This document shows, piece after piece, positions 33,211-42,752 of a stretch of 64,000 nucleotides of DNA. Under the pieces are notes generated by a model. It made no database searches and was not told the origin of the DNA. It saw only the letters and a list, made by a program, of their open reading frames with translations. Every line of letters starts with the position of its first letter. Position 1 is the first letter of the stretch. Position numbers and translations under genes: made by a program. Source of the DNA: Volutella citrinella (Eukaryota; Ascomycota; Sordariomycetes; Hypocreales; Nectriaceae); contig JAWZSP010000001.1 of assembly GCA_034401135.1 (NCBI GenBank), forward strand, positions 5,828,001 through 5,892,000, written 5' to 3'.

Positions 33211-35601
33211 AACCAGCTGTGTTTTCGGCGTACACACAAAAGCATTTATTGCGGCACTTAATGGGGCCTGGAGTCATATGTGGAGCGTAATGAAGATTTG
33301 GAAGCAGCGTTTTGCCCCGTTGGCAGTTGCTGGAGACGAGGGACGGTCCAACGAGGCGAGATGCCGCGCAGCGGGGAATTTGAGATTTTGACGACAAAGT
33401 TGACAAATGCACATGGGCCGACGGGCAAGGTTGTGTGTAGGATTAGTTTTCGCAGGGAACAACTATGATACCCTGGATCGGAGGCGTTGGGGTGGGCTAT
33501 ACTTGGCGGAGGCGCGGAGCCTGCCGACTACTGACTTGTTTGAAGACGAAGACGATCTTTGCTGGGCTTCTTTGGAAGCTGTATTATGAATATACACACG
33601 TCTTGCGGCACAGATGCCTTTTTGTTGATTGTGAGGTCACCAGCCAGCGAGATTTGGGAGTAAGAGGAGTCAGGGACATGGAAAAGTTTGACTGGGCATG
33701 AACGTGAAACTGAGCAGAGTGGGCGATGGACTCACGGTGCCGGCAACAGCTGAACGGACTACCGAGGATAAAGTCGTGCTGCAAGGCCCACAACTATCTG
33801 GGTCACAGGTATGAAAAGATTGAACAGGATGGCGAGTGGATGTCGGGGTGTATAAGGTCGGGGACGCGTCGGGGTTCGGCCACCGTTTTCTTGCCACCTG
33901 CAGCTTCAGCTCGATGCGCCCGGGTTCGGGGTAGCAGTGGATTATGTTGGACGCGTGAGAGCGAAGCAATGTGCCAAAGGCTCCAAGAACAAATGATGGT
34001 TGCCCAACCACTCAACGGCGAGGAGATGGATGAGCTAGCAATCCCAAACATGGGGAGACACTCAGCAATTCGAGACGAAGGAACTGCGGGGTAATTAGGA
34101 CGGCATTAAGGTGGCCGTGATGCATATTGTTTAGCGAAAAGGCTGTTCAGTGGTAGCAGACGCATCATGACGGCAGAGGATTCCGACCAAAGCCTGCGCT
34201 GCTTGGTGTCTACTTACCCCAATTTGTCAGGTGCCATTGTCATGGCTGAGAGCGGGCGTGATCGGCGGGCTCGAGGAGAAAGCAGAGTGTGTGACGTGCT
34301 CCCTGCGCAAAGAACGGGCTGTCTGTGGTTCCCGGATCTAGCACGAGCGCCGACGGTGCCGGATTGCCGAACGATGCACTCAGGATGCCCCACCGCGCCG
34401 GGCGCAAAGACAGGGATCGCCGGCGCGAGCGAGAGCAGTGGCGGAGGCCTGATGGGCGGAGATGGGGCGGGGAGAGCAGGGTCCGCGTGTGACTGGATGG
34501 TGGACGCGGTGGATGGTGTTGGGGCATGATACGTTTGGAGATGGGGAAGGCATGTAAGGTGGGGGGAGAGGGAGATGTTCTCGGCCGTGCCTGGGGAGGA
34601 TCGCGGGGGAAGGGAAGCGGAGTAACCGACGAGCACGGATTCTGTTTCCTCGTGGTGTTTTTGCCATGATTGTCATTGCGGCTGCTGGCAGAGCTGGGAC
34701 GTCGTCGTCCATGTCGTCGGGCGAGGTGGGTTCGTCAAAGAGCCGCAGGCCTTGGCATCGATCGCCGAGTAGATGTGCGCAGCCACCCGCCCAATTACAC
34801 CACGCACCGTTGGCCACCGCCCAGAGGCGTCGACGGCGCGCGCCGGGGTGTTCTGCGCCGGCCACTGTCGAGTTACCCATGGCTGCACGAGTTGACGAGG
34901 CATCCCTGCGCGAGAGCTGAAGCACGGCGCATGTGACTTCTTGCAGTGGGGACCGGACGATGGCCGGAGCACAGCGACATGGCATTTTTTTCCCTTCTCT
35001 GAATGCCCACAAACGAAAGATAGAGCTGGGACCGGCCTGGCATGCCGATATATCTAGTACGTAGCGCGGCGGCCTTTGCCCCGTGGGGAGTGGACGCGGC
35101 CACGGACGAGTCAAGGGTGTCCATGGGGTTAGTTACCGTTTACGCCGTCTTCAGTCAGCGGAACCGACGCACGTCGGACGGTGGTCCCTGCGCCAGAAGG
35201 ATGCAAAGAAGAAGCTTGCGTTTCCATTGGGCTGACTAGTGCTGGGGGAACGGTTGATCGGCTCGCGCTCGGCAAGCTATGTGAAGTGTGTGTGGCATGG
35301 GATCGTCGTCTGGGGGCGATCAAGCTGCTTGCCAGGATGGGTCCGCGCAGGAAAGGTGGTTGTGTGACTGCCGCAGCTTTCCAGTAGCTGTCCTCTGGAG
35401 TATATATGGACGGCCGCGGACGTCTCCTGGTTTGTCCTGGACAGCTCGCAACACTGCATCGAGGAAGTGGACATTTCCTAATCGGGTAATTCTCCGAAAT
35501 CGCCAACGAACAAAGGCTTGATTCTCAACACCTTTCTTGCCTTTAACGGCACTCCTTTCTTCATCGAAGGCATCCATATTATTAATAATCACTTCGACAC
35601 A
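33211..35601. promoter_or_regulatory. Long intergenic region, promoter of the Jen-type permease
   Basis: About 2.4 kb without a credible gene. Small open frames are Arg/Ser/Pro-rich and not conserved-looking. The region should hold the regulator's 3' UTR and an extended promoter for the permease, which in yeasts is tightly controlled by carbon source. Confidence 0.45.
35401..35408 (+). promoter_or_regulatory. TATA box candidate for the Jen-type permease
   Basis: TATATATG about 200 bp upstream of the permease ATG, followed by a C/T-rich stretch (tttcttgcctttaacggcac and similar), the common fungal arrangement for a strongly regulated gene. Confidence 0.45.
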
Positions 35602-37248
35602 ATGGGCCACGACGAGTACGACAATCGTGCGCCGCACGAGGGCATGTCGCCCGGGCGGTATCTGGCCACGCGCCTGTCGTCGCTCAAGCCGCCGATGCTC
35701 CACGTGCCGAACCCGTGGAAGCAGCTGCGCATGCTCAACTCGCTGCAGTGGGCCTTTTTCTTCGTCGCCTTTTTTGCCTGGGTATGTCGCACTGTCGCAG
35801 TGAGAGTCACCAAGCTGACTGTTGGTGTAGACGTGGGATGCCTTTGACTTCTTCACCGTGTCGCTCACCGTGACGGACCTCGCCGAGGACTTTGGAAAGA
35901 CCAAAAAGGACATTACATGGGGTATCACGCTGGTGCTCATGCTGCGGTCCGTGGGATCCATCGCGTTTGGTCTGGCCTCCGATCGCTACGGCCGCAAGTG
36001 GCCGTTTATTGTCAACAACCTGCTCTTCATCGTGCTTGAGCTGGTGCGTATATATCTGCCTCCATGGTCTCGGCGGCTGCTAACATTTTCAAGGGCACTG
36101 GCTTCTCTCAGACATATGAGCAGTTCCTCGCCTGCCGCGCCCTCTTCGGCATCGCCATGGGCGGTCTTTACGGAAACGCGGCGGCCACTGCGCTCGAGGA
36201 CTGCCCCGAGGAGGCCCGCGGTCTCATGAGTGGTATCCTGCAGCAAGGCGTGAGTGATCAGACACACTATCCCCATGAAAGCACTCTACTGACAAGAGCC
36301 CAGTATGCCTTTGGCTACCTGCTCGCCGCCGCCTTCGCCCGCGGCCTCGTCGACACAACCCCCCACGGCTGGCGACCCCTCTTCTGGTTCGGCGCGTGCC
36401 CACCGGTGCTCTTCATCCTGTGGCGGCTGATGCTGCCCGAGACGCAGGCGTACCAAGAGCGCGAGCGGCTGCGGTCTGAGGCGCGGGCCAACAAGGGTAG
36501 TGTCTTCGTGGCCGAGGGCAAGGCGGCGCTCAAGCACCACTGGCTGCTGCTCACGTACATGGTGCTGCTGATGGCGGGCTTCAACTTCATGAGCCACGGC
36601 AGCCAGGACCTGTACCCGACGATGCTGCAGAACCAGCTCGGCTTCAACAGCACGCAAGTCACCGTCACGCAGGTCGTGGCCAACCTGGGCGCTATGCTGG
36701 GTGGCACCGTGGTCGGCTTCTGCAGTCAGTCGGTCGGCCGGCGTCTTAGTATCATCTGCTGCTGCATCCTGGGCGGCGCGCTGCTGTACCCATACACATT
36801 TGTGCGCAGCGAAGCCATCATGGCCGCCGCCTTCTTTGAGCAGTTTGCCGTCCAGGGCGCCTGGGGCGTCATCCCCATCCACCTGATGGAGCTGTCGCCG
36901 GGGGCCTTCCGCACCTTTGTCGTTGGCACGTCGTACCAGCTGGGTAACCTGGCGTCGTCGGCGTCGTCCACCATTGAGGCAACGCTGGGCGAGCGCTTCC
37001 CGCTGCCCAAGAACGCAAAGGGCGAGAGCCGCTACGACTACGGCATCGTCATGTGCATCTTCATGGGATGCGTGTTTGCTTATGTTATTGTGTTGACGCT
37101 GCTTGGGCCCGAGAACCTGCGCGCTAAGTTTGATGTTGCGCATGATGCGGAGGCGCGGGGGGTTGTGGGCAGCCTGGAAGCGAGGGATGAGGAAGCGGGT
37201 CGGCGTGATAGCGGGCTGGAGAAGCCTCATGAGAAGCACGTCGAGTGA
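35602..37248 (+). CDS. Jen-type monocarboxylate/proton symporter (MFS)
   Basis: Four exons (35602-35781, 35831-36043, 36094-36249, 36304-37248) give 497 residues with about 12 predicted membrane helices. The central loop carries NFMSHGSQDLYPT, an exact match to the Jen-family signature Nxx[S/T]Hx[S/T]QDxxxT. This identifies carboxylate permeases of the lactate/pyruvate/succinate type in the plasma membrane. The MFS loop between helices 2 and 3 appears as GLASDRYGRKWPF. TWDAFDFFTVSLT, with an Asp in helix 1, is also typical of Jen1 relatives. The C-terminal tail is hydrophilic and acidic. The substrate cannot be fixed from sequence. Regulation by carbon source is likely from the family, not shown here. 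Confidence 0.93.
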
Positions 37249-37925
37249 GGCTGCAGTAGGTTGGATTCGAGTGTCTGCTGGGAGAGGATATGGCTACGAG
37301 GCATTGGGATGTGGGCTGTGAATGCTACTGGACTCATAGTTCATGCTAGGTCGATGCTTCCATTCAAGTTATTATTCTTCGTGTCTTGATGCACCTGATT
37401 GTGAGCCCGCGGCTCAGCATGAATCAAATCAAAGAAATGACGGCCAACGGTTTAGTAAATGGCATGATTGGCATCTAAGCTTGGGCAAGCACTGAATAGA
37501 CCTAAGCCTTAGCGAACACTATATGGACCTAAGCCTGACGCGAAGGAGGAGTGAATGTGAAGCTCTGGGCTGTGAAGCACTGGCCTCGCATAAATAACTA
37601 TATTAGCAGTTGCAGGAAACTCTGGTGCGCTGCAGGTCCATCGCAACTTTCCAACAACCTTTCGTGGTGCAGAGACCTTGATGGACAAGGAGGCAGCCAG
37701 TTTCTGCATCTATTAATGCTAATTGTGACTCATACTGGGCTAACACTGTGGTTGAGATGTTGGGTATGGCATGCATGTACTGTGAAATTTTTCTGCGGTT
37801 TCTATTGTATATATATATATATGGCTGTGTGTCGCACGCGCTTGTCGAATTATCTTCCATTAGCAGTTGCAGTAACAAGTCAATAATCTCAGTCTCTGAC
37901 CCAAAATAATAACCACTCTCGCAAA
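37249..37925. promoter_or_regulatory. Intergenic region, promoter of the small secreted protein
   Basis: AT-richer DNA with a TATA run at 37809-37822 (atatatatatatat), about 105 bp before the next start codon, a good distance for a fungal promoter. The 14-bp sequence attagcagttgcag occurs at 37602-37615 and again at 37859-37872 in the same orientation. The sequence gacctaagcc also appears twice near 37499 and 37525. No gene is seen. Confidence 0.5.
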
Positions 37926-38468
37926 ATGCACTTTACATCGTTCGCTGCATCGCTCTTCTCGGCACTCCTCGTCGCTCGAGGCTCTGCGCTCGCAATGAAC
38001 GAGACAAGCGTCCACTCCCTCCCAAAGCCCTGCACCTTTGAGGACGAGGTGAAGAAAGACATTCCATGGTAGGTCCCCCCCATCATCGAGTGAGCTCTAC
38101 TTAACTGACACATTCGTAGTCATTCATTCACCCTGACCCTCGGGAGGCCACATACCGAGTCCGTGGTCATCATGGGCGCCGAGTTCAACAAGAAGAATGG
38201 CAAAGACCGCGTCGTGCGGACGAATCTCAACTGTCCGCCCAATAAGAAAACCGAAGGCATCTGGCAGACGTTCGACACGCCGCTGCCGGAGAAGGTGTCC
38301 ATCTCGAGCGGCGAGAGTTGCGGCAAGGATGGCAAGCGCGTGTTCATCAAGTACGCGGGGCGTGAGATAGGGTTGACCTGCTCGAGCTACTGCGAGAACA
38401 GAAACACTGGGTTTTTGAGCCTCTTTTCGCGGGGCTACTGGCACTGCATCATTCCATTGAAGCCATAG
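37926..38468 (+). CDS. Small secreted cysteine-rich protein
   Basis: Two exons (37926-38068 and 38120-38468) give 163 residues. MHFTSFAASLFSALLVARGSA is a classical secretion signal. The mature protein of about 140 residues has seven cysteines (KPCTF, IPCHS, LNCPP, ESCGK, LTCSSYCEN, YWHCI), is basic, and contains NETS, a possible glycosylation site near the N-terminus. No enzymatic motif is visible. Size, secretion signal and cysteine content place it among small secreted cysteine-rich proteins, a class that includes effectors, but that role is inference only. It is transcribed in the same direction as the upstream permease, with its own TATA run. Confidence 0.8.
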
Positions 38469-39073
38469 CGGAGGGTGGCAGGTCGGAGGTTGGTGATGGG
38501 ATGTGGTGAGGAAACAGGATGGTGCGAAGACTGAGTGCTGGTCTCGCTTGATACTTGTGCCTGCTGTTTTGTGCGCATCAGTAGACCGTTTGAAATTTAT
38601 CTAACAAGTCGGAGTCTTGTCGTCCGTCCAATTTCAATGTCAACTGCCTTGCCTTGACTTGGATTACATTGAATGCAGTAGCATGCTCCGCTTGGCTGTG
38701 GGATGATATTGGCGGGATCCAGGAAGCGACATCGATAGGCTCGTGCACGTTTAGCCTGTGCTTATCGATTGAAGCTTAGCATCCCCCAGTCGTCTCTCCT
38801 CATACTGCACTTCGCCGGTATTGTCAGATTGTGCTTCAACTGCGAGCCCACATCAACACGGCAGAGCCGACCAATCCCGACGTCTCGGGTCGTGTGACGG
38901 GTGCCGCCGTCGCTGATTTGTTGGTCATCACGGCACTGGTGGGCCGCCGTTTCTCCGTCTGCCGTGTCTCGGTGGCGTTCATGATTCCAACCTCAACCGC
39001 CCGTCATCCACCCCCCAGCCCCCTCCCCATCTTCTCCTCCTCCAAGCCCACACAACCGTGTGTCACCGTCGCC
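38469..39073. other. Intergenic region before the TPR gene
   Basis: Non-coding. The frame of the next gene stays open upstream to 38831, but only a GTG and an internal ATG (38980) lie there. The preceding 90 bases are Pro/Ser-rich C-stretches (ccaccccccagccccctccc), so this is more likely leader sequence. Confidence 0.45.
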
Positions 39074-40759
39074 ATGACAATCATCCAGCTCGACCCCAGC
39101 ACGGAGAGCTCCGACTTTGCGCTGCCGCCCTTTAGCCGCGCCGTCACGACGAAATCAGATGAAGCCCGCCGCTGGGTCGAGTACGGCTTCATCTGGAGCT
39201 ACGCCTTCAACCACGATGAGTCGGCCCGCTGCTTCGAAAAGGCCATCCTGAGGGACCCCGAGTGCCCTCTCGCCTACTGGGGCCTCGCCTACGCCAGCGG
39301 GCCAAACTACAACAAGCCCTGGAGCCACTTTGACCGCGACGACCTGCACAGGACGATTGAGCGGAGCTACGAGACGTTTAAAAAGGCCAAGGCGCTGCAT
39401 CACGTCGCGTCGCCGGTGGAAAAGGCGCTCATCGATGCGCTGCAGCACCGGTACCCCAAGGAGGGAGATGGCGGGATCCATTTCAAGGCCTGGAACGAGG
39501 CTTACGCCGAGGCCATGACGGCCGTCTACGAGCAATTCAAAGACGACTTGGACGTTGCGGCGCTGTATGCCGATGCACTCATGAACTTGACGCCCTGGTC
39601 GCTCTGGGACGTCCGCACGGGGAAGCCGGCGCCGGGGTCGAGGGCGCAGGAGACCAAGGAGGTCATCGAGAGGGCCATGGCACAAGACGGCGGCATGGAG
39701 CACATTGGCCTGCTGCACCTGTATATTCACCTCACTGAGATGTCTCTGGAGCCGGAGCAAGGGCTCGTCGCCGCTGAGAACCTGCGTAGACTCGCCGCCG
39801 AGGCCGCGCACCTGGCGCACATGCCGTCGCATCTCGACATCCTCATCGGGGACTACCGTAGGGCCATTGCCGCCAACGCAAAGGCCGTCGCCGACGACAC
39901 CAAGTTCGTGAAGCTTCGGGGCGGCAGCGGCTTCTACGCCGTGTACCGGCTACACGACTACCACTCGCTCATCTACGCGGCCATGTTTGCCGGCCAGTAC
40001 CGAATCGCCATGGACGCCGTCGACGGCATGGAGGGCGCGCTGCCCGAGCAGGACCTGCGTGTCGAGTCGCCGCCCATGGCCGACTGGATGGAGACGTTCT
40101 GGTCCGTCCGGCCACACGTGCTGATCCGCTTCGGCCGCTGGCAGGACATCATCGACCTCCCGCTGCCTCGGGACCAGACGCTCTTCAGCGTGACGACGGC
40201 GACGGTGCACTACGCAAAGGGCATCGCGTGGGCGGCGACGGGCAACGTCGAGGCGGCGGAGCGCGAGCAGCGGCTCTTTTTGGCGGCAAAGGGCCGCGTG
40301 CCGCCGACGCGCAAGGCGTACCCCAATAAGTGCTCCGACGTGCTGGCCGTGGGCGAGGCGATGCTGGCGGGCGAGATTGCGTACCGGCGCGGGGATGTTG
40401 ATGAGGCGTTTGCGCACCTACGAAGGTCCATTGAGCTCGACGACGGGCTGGCCTACTCGGAGCCGTGGGCGTGGATGCAGCCTGCGCGCCATGCGTACGG
40501 AGCGCTGCTGATGGAGCAGGACCGTGTTGAGGAGGCCGCAGATGTCTACCGCGCGGACCTGGGGCTCAATGATACGCTGTATCGCGCGCGGCATCATCCC
40601 AATAATGTCTGGGCGCTGCATGGCTACCACGAGTGCGCTGTTCGGCTGGGGCTCGATGGCGAGGCGCGCGTCGTCGGCCAGCAGCTCAAGACGGCCATGG
40701 CGTTTGTCGACGTGCCGATTGCGTCGTCGTGCTACTGCCGGCGCGAGGGGTGTTGTTAG
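39074..40759 (+). CDS. TPR-repeat protein with HMPSH motif
   Basis: A single exon of 561 residues starting at GCCATGACA, a good Kozak context. The N-terminus carries an FxxxYxFNHDEAxRxF-like first repeat (IWSYAFNHDESARCFEKAIL). The pattern AYWGLAYASGPNYNKPW follows. Residues about 245-275 contain AAHLAHMPSHLDILIGDYRR, the HMPSH block found in a family of TPR proteins common in bacteria and also in fungi; the two His and the Ser could form a metal or active site. Further TPR units are at VGEAMLAGEIAYRRGDVDEA and ALLMEQDRVEEAADVY. The C-terminus ends in a Cys-rich tip (SCYCRREGCC). Function is unknown; a scaffolding role is likely from the repeats. No introns, unlike most neighbours. Confidence 0.85.
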   Translation: MTIIQLDPSTESSDFALPPFSRAVTTKSDEARRWVEYGFIWSYAFNHDESARCFEKAILRDPECPLAYWGLAYASGPNYNKPWSHFDRDDLHRTIERSYETFKKAKALHHVASPVEKALIDALQHRYPKEGDGGIHFKAWNEAYAEAMTAVYEQFKDDLDVAALYADALMNLTPWSLWDVRTGKPAPGSRAQETKEVIERAMAQDGGMEHIGLLHLYIHLTEMSLEPEQGLVAAENLRRLAAEAAHLAHMPSHLDILIGDYRRAIAANAKAVADDTKFVKLRGGSGFYAVYRLHDYHSLIYAAMFAGQYRIAMDAVDGMEGALPEQDLRVESPPMADWMETFWSVRPHVLIRFGRWQDIIDLPLPRDQTLFSVTTATVHYAKGIAWAATGNVEAAEREQRLFLAAKGRVPPTRKAYPNKCSDVLAVGEAMLAGEIAYRRGDVDEAFAHLRRSIELDDGLAYSEPWAWMQPARHAYGALLMEQDRVEEAADVYRADLGLNDTLYRARHHPNNVWALHGYHECAVRLGLDGEARVVGQQLKTAMAFVDVPIASSCYCRREGCC

Positions 40760-40906
40760 AAGTCAAGGAAACGGTTGGAGACTTGGAGTCATGGCAAGCG
40801 GATCATTATAGCTTTATAAAAGTGTGGCATTAGTGGCCCAGCCAGATCAAATACACCAGCACCGTTCCATCGTCCCGCCCGTGTCATCCGTATCAGTTCC
40901 ATCCAT

Positions 40907-41730
40907 CTAGTCGGAGCTGCTCGAGCTGCTGGAGCTCCCGCTTCGCTTCCTGTGCTTGTCCTTCTTCTTCCTAGATGCGCGCACCGTTAGGGGCTGACTG
41001 CAATTACGACCGCCTGCAAAAGTACCTACTTCTTGCCGCCCAGCTTGTTCTTGGCCACGTTGGCTGCGAAGCCGCTCGCCAGCGCCGCGCCAATTGTTCC
41101 TAGGGCGCCCGTGTTGCCCAGCTTATGCGCGGCGAAACCGCCCGCCGCTCCGCCCGCGAGGAAGGTTCCTAGGCCCCTCTCGCCGTCGGGGCCGACCTGT
41201 CCGGGGGGGTATTGGCCGTCGGGGCCGGGGCCGCCGTACTGCTGAGGGCCGCCGCCTTGTGGGTACGCGTGCGCGCCGCCCTGCTGAGGGGGGTACGGCG
41301 AGCTACCGCGCTGGTCGTAGCCGCCCTGCTGGTGCTGGTCATAGCCGCCCTGCTGGTGAGGAGGGGGAGAGCCGTAGCCAGACTGGTTGGGAGGGGGCGA
41401 GCTGTAGCCTGGCTGGGGCTGGTTGCCGGCGTAGTTGGGCTGGGGAGGGCCTTGGCCGTATCCCTGCTGTGGCGCATTGTACTGCTGTTGGGGGGGATAT
41501 TGCTGGCCGTACTGCTGCTGTTTGACGGAGTTAGGGTCAGCACGGATGCCTCGGGATTACTTGGGGAAGTCACCACCAACCTGCTGGGGATAGCCGCCCT
41601 GGTTCTGCGCGTATGACGGCTGCTGCTGGCCGTAGCTGGACTGCTGGTTGTAGTTTTGCTGGCCGTAATTTTGTTGGCCGTAGGGCGGCTGCTGCTGGCC
41701 GCCGCCGCCGTAGTAGTCTTGCGATGACAT
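40907..41730 (-). CDS. Tyr/Gln/Gly-rich protein with glycine-zipper-like C-terminus
   Basis: Three exons (41581-41730, 41030-41517, 40907-40970) give 233 residues. The N-terminal 160 residues are low-complexity: MSSQDYYGGGGQQQPPYGQQ, then repeats of QGGYDQ and SSPPPxQ, rich in Tyr, Gln, Gly and Pro, resembling prion-like domains. The conserved part is the C-terminus, where GTFLAGGAAGGFAAHKLG and GTIGAALASGFAANVAKNKL form a small-residue helical segment with a glycine-zipper pattern that could insert in membranes or pack as a helix. It ends in a basic patch (KKKKDKHRKRSG) and a Ser run. Proteins of this plan are common in ascomycetes, often annotated as glycine-rich or of unknown function. Introns are 63 and 59 nt. 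Confidence 0.82.
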
Positions 41731-42470
41731 GTTGTTGTGTTGAGCGAAGTGAGATGGGGATGGGGAGAGTGGTGAAACCGCCGGATGAGATGAGAGGGGA
41801 CCCCTCATCCTTTATTCACGCGCACCAACAATCCTCCTAGCTTTGGGCATTCTGCCTTGGCTGACACACCTTCTCACGTCATGGTGGAGGGGCCGTCTCC
41901 CGGCGGATGCCATGGGCGGGATGGCGCAGCGAGCCCTCCATCCATCTGCTCTTTACGGAACGCGACGGGCTTGCTGCTGTCACTCTGCCTCAGCCACTGG
42001 ACAAGGCCATGGCTGAGTTCGGCACATGCATCCGCACTGGTGGGGACGAAGCGCGAGCAGCACAGCGAGAGCGAGCTGGGCCTGTAGATCGGACGGACTC
42101 GCTGCAACTCTGTGAAACGCTACCCAGCGACTGTATGCGAGGGTGACCCGACCGCGTGGCTGAGGGTCCAGTGGTCCAGTGGAGCAGCTGACAAGACCCC
42201 TCATCCTCCGTCCAGTTGCGGTTTGGTGCCATTACGCGCCAGATCTCGCTTTAGCTCCAGCTCCTCGAGTTAATTCTCTTGGCCGGCGTCGCCGACAGAG
42301 CCGTAGGGCTTGGCTCTGGCGCTGGTCCGACTGCTCCGTGCCAAGGCCCGAAACAGGCGCCGGCGCAAGAGCTCTTGATGGATGGAGCTTGGGGGTGGTT
42401 TAGGTGTTGTCGGCCCGCGCCGTCTTCTGAGTGTGTGCGGCCATGTGTTCCGTAATTCGTAATCCGTACG
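41731..42470. other. Intergenic region
   Basis: Non-coding 740 bp upstream of the Tyr/Gln/Gly-rich gene (minus strand) and before the WD40 relic. Open frames here are short and composition-driven. I see no defined element. Confidence 0.4.
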
Positions 42471-42726
42471 ATGTGGCGAGATGCACCACCTGAGCCAGTT
42501 TCGGAGGCTATTCAAGCTCGGCTTGAAGCTGATGCGGATATTGTGCAGCCCAAAGAGGAGGTCAAGGCCGCCATCCTCACTGACATGTCTGTTTGAAGAC
42601 ATGACTATCTCGTTAGTGGGACGAGTGACTGCTCTCGCATTCACACCTGATGGTCGGCAGCTTCTGTCCGTGACCACCGACGACGTGGTCACGCTCTGGG
42701 ACCTTGATCTCAACGTGCAGTCCTAG
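42471..42726 (+). pseudogene. WD40-repeat relic
   Basis: Two adjoining frames look like decayed coding sequence. The first (42471-42596) reads PPEPVSEAIQARLEADADIV and then VKAAILTDMSV before a stop. The second, ending at 42726, contains VTALAFTPDGRQLLSVTTDD followed by VVTLWDLD, an almost perfect single WD40 blade with its S/T-DD and WD signature. A full WD40 domain needs about seven such blades; only one is present, with a stop and frame change just before it. It lies 26 bp beyond the 3' end of the HET gene, on the opposite strand. WD40 repeats are the sensor end of many fungal HET-NACHT-WD receptors, so this may be the remains of such a gene. Confidence 0.5.
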
Positions 42727-42752
42727 ATTATATTATGGAGGATGCAGTTGCT

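Noticed and set aside
31855..33237. 460-codon minus-strand frame
   Set aside because: Antisense shadow of the regulator's large third exon.
38831..39073. Upstream extension of the TPR protein
   Set aside because: Begins with GTG, is Pro-rich, and the ATG at 39074 has a much better context and starts the conserved part.
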